A stretch of DNA of 64,000 bases from Bacteroides coprosuis DSM 18011 (lineage in GTDB: Bacteria > Bacteroidota > Bacteroidia > Bacteroidales > Bacteroidaceae), in the NCBI GenBank assembly GCA_000212915.1, contig CM001167.1, positions 2,410,780-2,474,779 on the forward strand, in the 5' to 3' direction. The number at the start of each line of letters is the position of its first letter. Position 1 is the stretch's first letter. Below are positions 1 through 9,611 of the stretch, piece after piece. The position numbers and the translations under genes are program-made. The notes beneath the pieces were generated by a model. It did not search any database, was not told the origin of the DNA, and saw only the letters and a list, made by a program, of their open reading frames with translations.

Positions 1-512
1 CTGATGGTATTTTGAAGAATAAGTACGCACTTATTTTAAAGGTCGGGTTAAAATGAGTGTACACTCCCTTGAGATATCTATCCGATTCATAAACACCCCC
101 TGTAACAGATAGCTTTTCTTCATCTAAACGTACTAAGTTAAAAGGAATTGGAGAGAAAAGGAACGAAGCATCTGCCATCACCCCTATCTTAACTGTTAAA
201 GGGGTAAAGACTTTGGCTCCAATGGATGTATTTAAGTTTACAAGAGGTGCATCTAGTGAGTAGGTTGTATATTCTCCAAATTTACGACTTTGCTCTATTC
301 GAGCAAAATTTAGATTGGCTCCAGCATATACTGCCGAAAAACGATTGAGATTATAATTCAACTTAAAGCCCAAATACCACGGAACGCCATCCTCCAAGAG
401 TGAGCTAAATAGACCTGCCTCAATATCATAAGAAATTGTTTTCTTCTCTTGGGCATATATACCGATCGGAAAGAGAAAAAAAGAGAGTAGTAAAAGAAGT
501 GTGTGTTTCATT
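1..512 (-). CDS. outer membrane beta-barrel protein, 3' part missing
   Basis: The reading frame starts with ATG at 512 and stays open to the window edge, so the C-terminus is missing. The first 21 residues form a signal peptide (Lys-His, a long Leu/Phe run, then Ile-Tyr-Ala-Gln cleavage). The mature part has alternating aromatic and polar residues, with segments such as YDIEAGLFSSLLEDG and VYAGANLNFARIEQ, typical of small outer-membrane barrels. No specific function can be assigned. Downstream partners lie outside the window. Confidence 0.7.
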
Positions 513-684
513 GCATTTATTCAAAAAATCAAGTTGCAAAGATAGACACTACACTCTTTATTAACACCATTTTAAGTCATCTAAAAAGAAGCAGACAGGA
601 AGTTTTTTATCACATTAAAAGACATAACAGTTTTCTTTACCCGATGGGGCAAAGTCAGTTTAATTCACAAGAAACCCAATGAAT

Positions 685-1029
685 TTAGCACTCTTCCTTA
701 TGTTGTTGTTTTATTCTCCAACCCCCTACAAGACCCACAAGAGCTAATAAGGCAGCTATACCTAGCTTGATTTCAAATGTAGAATAGGCAAAAAAGAGGA
801 AAGCTATGGAGTAAGCAGCAGTACAAACTAATACTACTGAGAAGAGATGATCCCACCAAGTTCTGCCACAAAACTCATCTACATTTGATTTTTTTACGAC
901 CATATAGGCTATGCCGATAGCAGAAAGGTATGATCCTCTACGCAAAAAAGGTTCTTCAACATAAAAAGCAACTCCAATTAAAATGGCTGCAAGAAAGAGA
1001 TGTGAGTAAATTAAAAAATCCTTATTCAT
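685..1029 (-). CDS. small membrane protein, 114 aa
   Basis: A hypothetical protein with about four hydrophobic segments (residues near 6-24, 36-46, 62-82, 85-105) and a charged tail rich in Lys, His and Glu. I do not recognise the family. It is followed by a 172-bp gap to the barrel gene at 512, and stands alone upstream. Composition resembles the other small membrane proteins of the window, at 10237, 10889 and 11422. Confidence 0.6.
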   Translation of the reverse strand: MNKDFLIYSHLFLAAILIGVAFYVEEPFLRRGSYLSAIGIAYMVVKKSNVDEFCGRTWWDHLFSVVLVCTAAYSIAFLFFAYSTFEIKLGIAALLALVGLVGGWRIKQQHKEEC

Positions 1030-1311
1030 AGTAGTTGCAATTTGATTCTTGAATTATTTAAGGTATTAACACTCATTAAAGATAATTATTTGCTTTAAAA
1101 GATGCTAGCAATCTGATAGATTATAAATTACTAAGCCTTAATATCTTGATTTTTAAGACAATTATACTCCTTTGTGTAAAGACATTTAATATTTATAGAG
1201 AATATAGAATACTTTTATTCGGCTCCTTTTATTTCTATTTTATACATATCTCCTCCTCTTTTAAAGAGATATTTAGTACTTTAGATTTATCATAAAAACA
1301 AGACACAAATT

Positions 1312-1884
1312 ATGAGTATCAAAAAATCAGATGTTTCTTTTCTCACCCAAGTTCCCTCAATCATGAATCAGCTATCGGAAACCTTTCACCACTTACAAGT
1401 GGAGTTGGAGAGTTATTATGAAGATTTAGCCGATTATTGGGCTGATTTAATAGAAGAGAATCCTGATTTGGAAATTGATGCCGAGAGAGATGAAAATAGA
1501 GAGATTTTCTTTATTGATTCTGTAGAAAATGAATGTCCTTGGGAAGATTCTGAAATTGAATTAACCTACCGTATCGACTTGTTCAATGACGAGGAAAACC
1601 CACTGTGGATAGAGTATGGGTATTATTGTGATGAATCTCAGCATGTCATCTGCTTTGAATTATTCAACTATTCGGCAAATGTGATACGGGTGCTGAAAGA
1701 CCAGATAGAAACACAGATTGCTGATAAATGGAAATATGGTGTAACGATCAACTCTAGTATCTACCTCGAATTTGATATTACCGAAGATTTCTCATCTGAG
1801 CAAATTAAAGCGTGTGCCGAAGATTTTAAAACTTATCTGCTTACTCCAGCTACAAAGGAATATCTAAAGCAAATGAAACACTAA
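1312..1884 (+). CDS. hypothetical acidic cytosolic protein, 190 aa
   Basis: No signal peptide or membrane segment is visible. The protein is very acidic (Glu/Asp rich between residues 30 and 95) with many aromatic residues, including a Cys-Pro-Trp-Glu stretch near 75. Its stop codon overlaps the end of the convergent ABC exporter gene by 4 bp. Not recognised; an immunity- or antitoxin-like fold is possible but unsupported. Confidence 0.7.
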   Translation: MSIKKSDVSFLTQVPSIMNQLSETFHHLQVELESYYEDLADYWADLIEENPDLEIDAERDENREIFFIDSVENECPWEDSEIELTYRIDLFNDEENPLWIEYGYYCDESQHVICFELFNYSANVIRVLKDQIETQIADKWKYGVTINSSIYLEFDITEDFSSEQIKACAEDFKTYLLTPATKEYLKQMKH

Positions 1885-4103
1885 TTGATTTTTAATTGAT
1901 TCTCCACTATTTTGTAGTACGTGGAGCAAGATTTCAACAAACTTTCATGCGAGCCTTGGGCTACAACTTCTCCCTTATCGAGTACAATGATGTGGTCTGC
2001 ATCTTGCAGCAGATGAAGTTGATGCGTGATGGCCAATATAGTTTTATCTCTCCACTGAGAAAGCAAAGCAGATTTACGTGACAAGGAGATACTATCTGTC
2101 TGCGAAAAGTGATGAATATCCAGAAACATAAAACTAGGATCTTTATAAATCAATCGAGCTATCAATATGCGTTCACGCAGTTCGATACTCAAAGTAGAAC
2201 GATCTTGCCCGATCAGCGTATTGTACTTGAAAGGTAGATTTTCTATATAACTATCCAACAAGGCATAACGAGCAGCCCTTTTGATCTTGCCCATATCAGG
2301 TGTAGAATCAGATAAAGAGATATTTCGAGCTATGGTGTCTGTAAAGATATAGCTATCGGGTAATATAGCCCCACATTGGCTACGCCACCACATCAAGTTC
2401 ATATCTTGCAAATCACTATTCCCTATCTTTATTTTACCTTCGGTAGGCGAATAAAAACCTAGCAAGAGTTTTAATAAAGTTGATTTTCCACTACCATCTG
2501 CCCCTACAATTACAGTTATTTTTTGAGCAGGAATACGCAAACTTACTTTATTCAACACTTTGCGGTAAGAGAAATAATTAAAATTAAAGCTCAGATTCTC
2601 CAAGGTAATATCGGGAAAGGCAGTATCAAATTGGGTAAGCGTTCTTTCGGTGGTAGTTTCATCCTCTTCTTCGGATATATCTTTAATCCGACTTAGACTC
2701 AAATTTAAATCTTGCCAGAAGTAAAGCGATTTAATCAATTCATCCATAGGAAAATACAATTGCCCAATGATATACATAATAGCCAAAAGCATACCTATTG
2801 TCATCTGCGACTCATAAACCAAGAATACGGAAAGGGCAATAACGAGAATATTTCGGGAACCAATAATAAAAGTACTCCCGATGTGAATGGTCTGTTCCAT
2901 CTTTAGCAACTTGCTTTTTACCTCAAAAAATCGATCTTGAGTATTAAGCCATGCCCTACGAATACTCTGTTCACAGCCCTGTAGCTTAACTTCTTGCACC
3001 CCATGTACAATCTCAAAGATCTGCCGTTGTTGATACTGATCAATTTCTCGTACACGACTCTCCAATATTTTTCTCTTACGAATAAATAGCATAATCCAAA
3101 GGATATATAAGAGGGTAGCAATGATAAACACAGAGAAAATAAAGGGACTATAGACCAACAGCACCCCCGCAAAAACAAAGAAAGTTACTAAGGAAAAGAG
3201 AATTTGGACCACCTGTGTAGTGAGAAACTCTTCCACCTTTCTGTAATCGTCTATCCGATGCAAGACATCACCTATATACCTGTTTTTATAGAAATTAATG
3301 GGCAAAAGCATCAGCTTCAAAAGGAAATCTGAAATGAAACTAAGATTCATCTTCGAACTAATATGAAGCACCATCTTATTACGAATATAACTAATGACCA
3401 ACCCACTGACTAGCAATATAATTTGGATCCAGAAGAGGGTTTGTATCAAGTTGGGCGTTTCTCTATCTAAGGCATAATCTCCGTAAGCTTTGATTAAAAG
3501 AGGAAAAAGAAGTTGGATTCCTCCTGCTAAAATTAATCCCAAGACTAGCAATATGACGTATTTACGATAAGGTTTCAGGGTATTCTGAATAAATTTCCAC
3601 TTATCATTAATTTGTTCCGACTCTGTAGCTACTTGATTAAATAAAGCTGTGGGCTGTAGTAAAAGTGCTGTACCTGAAGTTAGCACCTCCTCTTTAGAAC
3701 CACCCCAATGCCTACAAAACCCTTCTTTCGAATATTTCAACAAACCTTTTTGGGGATCGGCTACATAGACCTTATACCTACCTCGCCAATCTTTTTGGAT
3801 GCGATAAACCACTACATAATGACTTTGATCCCACAACACGATACAAGGCAGAGGGGCCTCAGTAATCAATTTATCCCAATCCATCTGTCCCGAAATAGCT
3901 TCTAAATCAATACTTTCAGCCCCTTTCATGAGATGAAGTAAGGTAGTGCCTTGGGCAGTAGTTCCACAGAGTTTGCGAAGGGTTTCGATAGAGAATTGCC
4001 TACCATAGTACTGAGCAATCATCGCCAAGCAAACTGGAGCACAATCCGTAGCACCCTCCTGACGAATAAAAGCAAATCGACGATAGTGTTTCATAAAAGC
4101 CAT
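1881..4103 (-). CDS. C39-peptidase ABC exporter with degenerate ATPase domain
   Basis: Architecture of a peptide or bacteriocin exporter: C39 peptidase (residues 10-140), six-helix transmembrane domain (about 170-450), and ABC domain (about 500-735). The peptidase looks intact: Gln15, Cys21 (in ATDCAPVCLAM), His95 and Asp116. In the ABC domain Walker A (GADGSGKST) and the H-loop (AITHQ) are present. However the signature LSGGQ reads LSIEL, the Walker B glutamate is replaced (FLDIHHF instead of LDEAT), the Q-loop glutamine reads Pro (AILPDSY), and the D-loop reads SQTD. ATP hydrolysis is therefore doubtful unless it pairs with another subunit. The start may be Met1 or Met4. No substrate peptide gene with a double-Gly leader is evident nearby. 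Confidence 0.9.
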   Translation of the reverse strand: MAFMKHYRRFAFIRQEGATDCAPVCLAMIAQYYGRQFSIETLRKLCGTTAQGTTLLHLMKGAESIDLEAISGQMDWDKLITEAPLPCIVLWDQSHYVVVYRIQKDWRGRYKVYVADPQKGLLKYSKEGFCRHWGGSKEEVLTSGTALLLQPTALFNQVATESEQINDKWKFIQNTLKPYRKYVILLVLGLILAGGIQLLFPLLIKAYGDYALDRETPNLIQTLFWIQIILLVSGLVISYIRNKMVLHISSKMNLSFISDFLLKLMLLPINFYKNRYIGDVLHRIDDYRKVEEFLTTQVVQILFSLVTFFVFAGVLLVYSPFIFSVFIIATLLYILWIMLFIRKRKILESRVREIDQYQQRQIFEIVHGVQEVKLQGCEQSIRRAWLNTQDRFFEVKSKLLKMEQTIHIGSTFIIGSRNILVIALSVFLVYESQMTIGMLLAIMYIIGQLYFPMDELIKSLYFWQDLNLSLSRIKDISEEEDETTTERTLTQFDTAFPDITLENLSFNFNYFSYRKVLNKVSLRIPAQKITVIVGADGSGKSTLLKLLLGFYSPTEGKIKIGNSDLQDMNLMWWRSQCGAILPDSYIFTDTIARNISLSDSTPDMGKIKRAARYALLDSYIENLPFKYNTLIGQDRSTLSIELRERILIARLIYKDPSFMFLDIHHFSQTDSISLSRKSALLSQWRDKTILAITHQLHLLQDADHIIVLDKGEVVAQGSHESLLKSCSTYYKIVENQLKIN

Positions 4104-4247
4104 TTGTATGTACTCCTAAATATACAATTAAATAACAGGACAAATAGGAATCTCCTGTAAAATAAAACGACTAGAGGTCTTGCATTCTGATAAAATAGCC
4201 CTAATTTTACTAGAGTTATATAGAGATTATTCTACTCAAAGAGCTTT

Positions 4248-5063
4248 GTGAGAATGGAGAAAACAGCAAAACATAAAATACTACTTAGCTTGATTGCTCT
4301 TTTGGCAACAGGAACTGTCTGGAGCCAGGCAAAAGCAGACTTCAAAGAGGTCAATCAATACCTAGAGCAAATCTACAAGGAGAACCAAAATTTCCAGTCA
4401 AGCAGGAAAAGAACATTTACCCCAGAAATACTAGCTCGTAAGCAGATAATGGAAAGTACCCATCAAACTGAAATAGACTCTATCTTCAAGCTTTATGGCT
4501 GGTTAAAACCTCCTTTAGTTTCTAAAAAAGCTACTCAGGCTTACTTTTTAGTAATTCAGCAAGCAGATATTCCTTCTCAGCAAAAGTATCAAAATGAAGT
4601 ATTCAAGGCGGCCCAAGAACGTGCTATTAAGGCATCCGATTATTATCTATTCACCGATAGAATGCGTATGCTTCAAAATAAATACCAGATATTTGGTACT
4701 CAAGCCAAAACGGATGATGCAGGAAATTTCTACTTTATTCCTATTGACACGAGTTTAGTAAGTGGCCGCAAGATACCCGTCCTGCCCGACGGTGATTACA
4801 TCTATTTCAGCGGCCCACAGTTTGTCACTCTCTTCTTACACATTTACAATGAGGCTATGACAGAGGGCATCCCGCAGGCACAAATCTATCTAGATGGAGA
4901 AAAAATAGGAGAAACCAATGATAAAGGATTCTTCCAAAAGAGATTGTCTCGCTTTACCAACAGCAAAGAAATTAAAATACGCAAAAATAATAAGGAGAAA
5001 ACCATTCGCATTACCAACTCCAAAAACGCCGATTGGCTAGACCAAAATATCATCCTAAAATAA
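4248..5063 (+). CDS. secreted DUF6624-like protein
   Basis: An N-terminal signal peptide (hydrophobic LLSLIALLATGTVWSQ) is followed by a domain resembling DUF6624: an Arg-rich segment, DSIFKLYGWLKP, FLVIQQADIPSQQKYQ, DRMRMLQNKYQIFGTQ. The last 80 residues read like a carboxypeptidase-regulatory-like beta domain (GIPQAQIYLDGEKIGETNDKG). The frame opens with GTG at 4248, and ATG at 4254 is an equally good start. It is divergent from the ABC exporter. Function unknown; the family call is from recognised sequence pattern only. Confidence 0.7.
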   Translation: MRMEKTAKHKILLSLIALLATGTVWSQAKADFKEVNQYLEQIYKENQNFQSSRKRTFTPEILARKQIMESTHQTEIDSIFKLYGWLKPPLVSKKATQAYFLVIQQADIPSQQKYQNEVFKAAQERAIKASDYYLFTDRMRMLQNKYQIFGTQAKTDDAGNFYFIPIDTSLVSGRKIPVLPDGDYIYFSGPQFVTLFLHIYNEAMTEGIPQAQIYLDGEKIGETNDKGFFQKRLSRFTNSKEIKIRKNNKEKTIRITNSKNADWLDQNIILK

Positions 5064-5361
5064 GTCTTAAGAGGCTCTTGTTATACAATCCACAACCAGC
5101 TCAGTGGATTCTACACCAACTTTACACACATTAAATAAAGGAGTAAACTAAGGTAAAATAGAGGCTATCCAATGTAAAACCTAACCCTCAATAGGGCATT
5201 TCTTTAATAATCCTTTACAAAGTAAGAGTATCCCCCAAAGATTACCCATAAAATAAAAGCCCCTATTTCTCGGAGTATTTTGGATCACCTGCAAAAGCAG
5301 GGGGGGGAACATCAAAAAGATTATCTTTGTAGAAAAAACAAAAGCTATGCAAGATTCTTAA

Positions 5362-5733
5362 ATGTTACTCGAAGTAGTTCGCTTAATTTTACCAGAAGAG
5401 TTCCTTACTTATTTCAAGATTACCAAAGTGACTAAAGTAAAAGATGTTATTACCATTTTTATGGATGAGTTTGACTCTTTACCAGCTGATCGTAAAGGTC
5501 ATAAAGTAGAATCTAAAGGCTTTCTAGACCCCATAACTATCCAAGACTTTCCCGTTCGTTTTAAGAAGGTTACTCTCAAAGTACGTCGTCGTAAGTGGTA
5601 TGATTTTACAACGAAAGAATACTTGACTAACAAATATGACTTATTAGCAAAAGGAACGCATTACTCGAAGGAGTTTGCGGCTTTTTTAAAAGAATTACCT
5701 AGAGACATACCCCGTATCGGCCCGCTCTCTTGA
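5362..5733 (+). CDS. ISAon1-type transposase N-terminal region protein (copy 1)
   Basis: A 123-aa protein matching the N-terminal region of the copy-2 transposase. It carries a basic stretch (KVTLKVRRRKWYD) probably involved in binding the IS ends. The ATG at 5347 used in copy 2 is cut here by TAA at 5359, so translation would start at the ATG just after it. The downstream catalytic frame (+1) is open from 5690, giving a 44-nt overlap in which a shift could fuse the two. Confidence 0.75.
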   Translation: MLLEVVRLILPEEFLTYFKITKVTKVKDVITIFMDEFDSLPADRKGHKVESKGFLDPITIQDFPVRFKKVTLKVRRRKWYDFTTKEYLTNKYDLLAKGTHYSKEFAAFLKELPRDIPRIGPLS

Positions 5734-5785
5734 GCCTATTTGCCATATTAATGGAGATTCTTTAGAGCGACATTATAAAGAGCAC

Positions 5786-6682
5786 TTGAGTTCATATAAG
5801 AATTGGCAAATGAAAGATCATGCTATAGAGTGGCTTTTGTTTCCAGAGAACATTTCTCCACGGCTCTGTATCGATGAAACCTCTATGACCAATGGAGACT
5901 TATATACTATATTAAGTAATCCCAATAATAAAGGGAAACAGGGCACCATAGTAGCTATTATTGCTGGTGTTCAATCAGATAAAATTATCCAGGTATTAAT
6001 GAAGATGCCTGAGAGTTTAAGAGAGCAAGTCAAGGAGATCACATTAGATATGGCTAATAGTATGAATAAAATAGCTCGAGTGTGTTTTCCTAAAGCCTGT
6101 CGAGTAATTGACCGATTCCATCTGCAGAAATTAGCCAATGAAGCGGTGCAAGAGGTACGAGTAAAACACAGATGGGAAGCCATAGAAGAAGAAAATCAAG
6201 CGATTAAACAAGCTAAATGGGAAGGTAAGACCTATAAACCTCTAACTTTTAGTAATGGAGACACAAAGAAACAATTACTAGCAAGAGGACGATATCTTCT
6301 TTTTAAATCTGCAGACAAATGGTCTGATAAGCAAAAAGAAAGAGCTAAGATTCTTTTCGCACAATACCCTTCATTAAAAGAAGCCTATAGCCTATCACAA
6401 GGGCTTCGCTCTATTTTTAATCGTAAAACAATTAAAGATGCAGCAAGACTTTCTCTTGCCAAATGGTATAATAGAGTAGAGCAAACTGCTTTTCAATCCT
6501 TTAAGAGTATTGCAGGAACCATCTATTCACATTATGATGAAATATTAAACTTCTTCAACAATCGATCAACAAATGCTTTTGCAGAGAGTTTTAACGCTAA
6601 ACTAAAAGCCTTTAGGACTCAACTAAGAGGGGTTACAGATATTAGTTTCTTTCTATTTAGGGTTACTAAATTATTTGCTTAA
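5786..6682 (+). CDS. ISAon1-type transposase, DDE catalytic part (copy 1)
   Basis: Catalytic domain of an ISL3-like transposase. Likely triad: Asp30 (CIDETS), Asp88 (ITLDMA) and Glu267 (NAFAESFN), plus the family motif IDRFHLQKL near 108. The listed start is TTG at 5786, but the frame is open from 5690 without an ATG, which suggests expression by frameshift from the upstream ORF. It ends KLFA-stop, matching the end of the related element at 13757, so this is probably the ancestral C-terminus. Confidence 0.8.
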   Translation: MSSYKNWQMKDHAIEWLLFPENISPRLCIDETSMTNGDLYTILSNPNNKGKQGTIVAIIAGVQSDKIIQVLMKMPESLREQVKEITLDMANSMNKIARVCFPKACRVIDRFHLQKLANEAVQEVRVKHRWEAIEEENQAIKQAKWEGKTYKPLTFSNGDTKKQLLARGRYLLFKSADKWSDKQKERAKILFAQYPSLKEAYSLSQGLRSIFNRKTIKDAARLSLAKWYNRVEQTAFQSFKSIAGTIYSHYDEILNFFNNRSTNAFAESFNAKLKAFRTQLRGVTDISFFLFRVTKLFA

Positions 6683-6958
6683 TAAGTTATCCCCCCTAGT
6701 TTTGCAGGTGATCCAGTATTTTAATGAGAGATACAACGAAAAGTAAGATATTATAGTCTTACAAGCTTCTATTTTATCACAACAAATCCCATAGATGTGT
6801 TCAATAAATTCTTATTGACAAATGATAAATTCACACTAGACAGCTAGTGGCTAATCACCCTCCTATATTTGCTATTACTATTATTTGAAGATAGATTATA
6901 GCGATAATCAACGATGTAATTCATTTCTTATATTAAGAAAATTCTTAATATATTTGTC

Positions 6959-6990
6959 AAGAAGCCTGTTCCAAACGAACAGGCTTCTTT
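6959..6990. terminator. terminator-like hairpin
   Basis: A perfect 12-bp stem (AAGAAGCCTGTT / AACAGGCTTCTT) with a 7-nt loop. On the plus strand it is followed by TTTATT and on the minus strand by TTGACAAAT. There is no gene in the 240 bp after the IS to explain it, so it may end a small RNA. Confidence 0.6.
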
Positions 6991-7179
6991 ATTGAAAATA
7001 ATTTACTGTTAGACTAAATTTGGCTTAATAAGCCACTATATTTGATAGTATTCAATATAATAATAGTGAAATATTAATAGATCACTAGACAATAGTGAAA
7101 TATTTTTACATAAAAACAATATACTAGCACTCATTGAACAAAGTGCAAATTCTGTGGTTTATAAATAAATACAGAAAAT

Positions 7180-7294
7180 AAAGTAGGTCGAAATCAATCT
7201 TTGGTAGCTTGCCAAAAAGCCAAAGATTAATAGATGAGACCTACTTTAATAAAAATAAAAGGAGAGTCTCTTACTTAGTAAAAGCTCTCCTTTT
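7180..7294 (+). ncRNA. candidate structured RNA with intrinsic terminator
   Basis: Nested inverted repeats: an outer 10-bp stem AAAGTAGGTC (7180-7189) with GACCTACTTT (7238-7247), and an inner 9-bp stem AATCTTTGG (7196-7204) with CCAAAGATT (7220-7228). A separate 10-bp stem AAAAGGAGAG (7257-7266) with CTCTCCTTTT (7285-7294) follows and resembles an intrinsic terminator. No ORF accompanies it. The structure is seen directly; that it is transcribed is inference. Confidence 0.4.
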
Positions 7295-8142
7295 ATTCAT
7301 TTTAGGGATTCCATAAACATGTATCGGTAGACCTACTACTCCCTTATAAAAAATTCAAAATAAAAAACCATAAAAAAAGAGAGGAAAAGAAAATTATAAA
7401 GAGAAGACTCTTATAATCTTCTTTTACACTCTCCTACTACTCCAACATGGATTCGAATTTTAAGTAAAAAAATACTAGTAATTTTAGATTGCTAAACATG
7501 TATTTAGTAAATTATCTAGAGTTTTCGTTGTAAGTAGTTTTGATTCCACAGTAAAAACTGTTATGCTAAAAAAGGATTGATAAAAGGAAAATTTAAATGA
7601 TAAAAATTATAAGACCAATCATAATTGCAAAATACACAAGATAGAGGCTGAGAGCCTCATATCTTCATTTTGACAGACTTTATAATAAAAGTTTTGTGTA
7701 TTAAATCATTCCTATAACTATAATATACTGAGGATAAACATTTTGTCAAGATCACATTCCGACTAGTTCTATCCATATAAAAAACGAACTCTTTTTATGT
7801 ATGAAATACTATAGCTACTAAAACTTTACTCTTCCACCAATCCTTTTTATTTTCAATGTTTTCAAAGATCTATTCTAGAAAAAATCCCACATAACCACCC
7901 AATGATATTCAGAAGTATGAAAGCTAAATTTTAACAAGGGAAATATTGCAATAGAATATTAGCTAACAAATATTAGAATTAAAGAAAACTAATCTACTCC
8001 TAATCTCAATTTACACTTCGTCATTGAGTGATAGTGGGGATTAAGAATAATATAATTCTAGATTTATAAAATTATGAAAAAACGATTTTAAGTTAAGGGT
8101 TAATATTGTCTTATATTGTTCATATTATTCTCAATCAATATC

Positions 8143-8187
8143 TTATCTATCTCTATGACTAGTATAGTATAGCATAGAGATAGATAA
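8143..8187. repeat. 15-bp perfect inverted repeat
   Basis: TTATCTATCTCTATG (8143-8157) and its exact reverse complement (8173-8187) are separated by 15 nt. It lies in the gene-free region. It has no T-tract, so an operator or a hairpin is as likely as a terminator. Confidence 0.6.
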
Positions 8188-8335
8188 CCAATAATTTCAA
8201 AGAAATACTACAAGGAATGAAATTTAAAAACGAATAGATACAAGCAAGATATACGAGCTTTATTGTCAATTAGCACACGACTTAAAAAGGAGAAGTAAAA
8301 TACATATGCATCTGATTTATAGAGCTTTTAAATCA

Positions 8336-8426
8336 AGGCTTGATCAAAGAGTGAATCAGCTTTAATCAAGCCTCAATTCTTTAAAAAACAATCAGTAAAA
8401 AGGATGTTAGGTATAATCTCCTTTTT
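8336..8426 (+). ncRNA. candidate small RNA: hairpin plus terminator-like hairpin
   Basis: A stem AGGCTTGAT (8336-8344) / ATCAAGCCT (8365-8373) is followed by AAAAAGGA (8397-8404) / TCCTTTTT (8419-8426), the second ending in a T run. There is no reading frame. This is the same arrangement (stem, then terminator) as at 7180-7294. Confidence 0.3.
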
Positions 8427-9084
8427 ATCTTTGCTCATCATGCAATTGATCTATTGAAGAGAGCAACTTGCAAGCAATCAGATTTATTTTAACCATTTTA
8501 GAGTGGTATATTCTCTAAAACCAACAAGCCTGATAGCCTATGCATATTACTAAAAACAAGAGTAAATAGATTGCATTCCTTTGTGAAATCATTGCTTCTT
8601 ATCAGTTTATATTTTCGTCTTTTAAATTAACTAATCCAGTAGATTTTAAACATTATTATCAATTAAACCCCTAATAGATATTTCATATTATGAAAATTAT
8701 TGCATTAATATAAAATACCCTTTCAAAGTTTAACACTGCTAATATATGTATTAATTTTACATATACCAAAACTAATTCAAGACATTTTTTTACATATTAA
8801 GACTTCCTATATTCATCATTAGTCTCTCAACAAATGAATAATATGCCTACAACCCCCACAAATAAGGGAATAATCACTCTTTTTTAATTATCTTGAATGA
8901 CAAACTGACTATATATATAATTATATTTCTATACCAATAAATAATTTATCTTGTCACTATTAAACTAGATTTTATGTCCTTATTCTTAAATAATATAGGA
9001 TATATCTAATGGACAAAGAGATGTTAATGAACCATAATGGAAAAAGATTTTAAGTTCGATAGAGAAAAGTATTAAACACACTGG

Positions 9085-9259
9085 CTAGTTGGGTGATATT
9101 AAGCTATCCTGCCCATCGACAATAACATTTTTAAAGTACTCTGACTTAACAAGCATCTATTGTATCATCCGTTTGAGCATCTTCAACCGTATCTTTATTT
9201 ACCACAAGATAAACATCCAACTCATTGCATCGCCTTATTGTAGCAGCTATAAATGATGT
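9085..9259 (-). pseudogene. possible decayed coding remnant
   Basis: On the minus strand a 37-codon open segment (RRCNELDVYLVVNKDTVED..., ending Asp-Ala-Cys-stop) is followed, in the frame shifted by one base, by LVKSEYFKNVIVDGQDSL up to TAG at 9085. Together they read like the end of one protein broken by a frameshift. The protein is not recognised. Chance cannot be excluded. Confidence 0.25.
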
Positions 9260-9374
9260 TTAAAATCATATTCTAATCTGAAAATAAAAAGAGAGCAGTA
9301 AAATAAGGTGTAGATAAAGTAGGATTACTGGAGATATACAAACACCCTGGTGTGTCTACGATATGATAACATCA

Positions 9375-9429
9375 TAACACCGACAAGAGCATGCTTTGAC
9401 ACCGACACCGTATCATCATGTCGGTGTCA
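9375..9429 (+). repeat. triple 13-mer element, copy A
   Basis: Three 13-mers: TAACACCGACAAG (9375-9387, degenerate), TGACACCGACACC (9397-9409), and the inverted CATGTCGGTGTCA (9417-9429). Start-to-start offsets are 22 and 20 bp, the same as copies B and E. It lies about 190 bp beyond the 3' end of the first tRNA-Arg gene, which is read on the minus strand. Confidence 0.85.
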
Positions 9430-9584
9430 TAGTGAATTTTATCTTTTTAAAAAATCAGCTCTATAGGGTATATTATACAATGGTAGTTGGTAAAAATAAA
9501 GATGTAATCGACTACTTATCAACAACTTGACAAGAATCACGATTTGCCGTTATACTAAAGAGGAGAGAGGAAACGGATAGAAAC

Positions 9585-9611
9585 AAAAAAGGACGACCAA
9601 AGTCGTCCCTT
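9585..9611 (-). terminator. terminator of tRNA-Arg copy 1
   Basis: The stem GGACGAC/GTCGTCC has a short loop and a run of six T on the minus strand, directly after the tRNA 3' end. Confidence 0.8.

Larger units (their letters stand above)
5282..6714 (+). mobile_element. ISL3-like (ISAon1-type) insertion sequence, copy 1
   Basis: A 1433-bp element bounded by inverted ends GGATCACCTGCAAAA and TTTTGCAGGTGATCC. It is flanked by a perfect 8-bp target duplication AGTATTTT (5274-5281 and 6715-6722), the size expected for ISL3-type elements. It holds an N-terminal-region ORF and a DDE-catalytic ORF in different frames. It is nearly identical to the copy starting at 12295. Differences include a C to T change that creates a stop four codons after the probable ATG at 5347, and small homopolymer indels. 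Confidence 0.92.

Noticed and set aside
9375-9429. CRISPR array
   Set aside because: Only three 13-bp units per locus, in mixed orientation with 7- to 9-bp gaps, and no cas genes; this is not a CRISPR.
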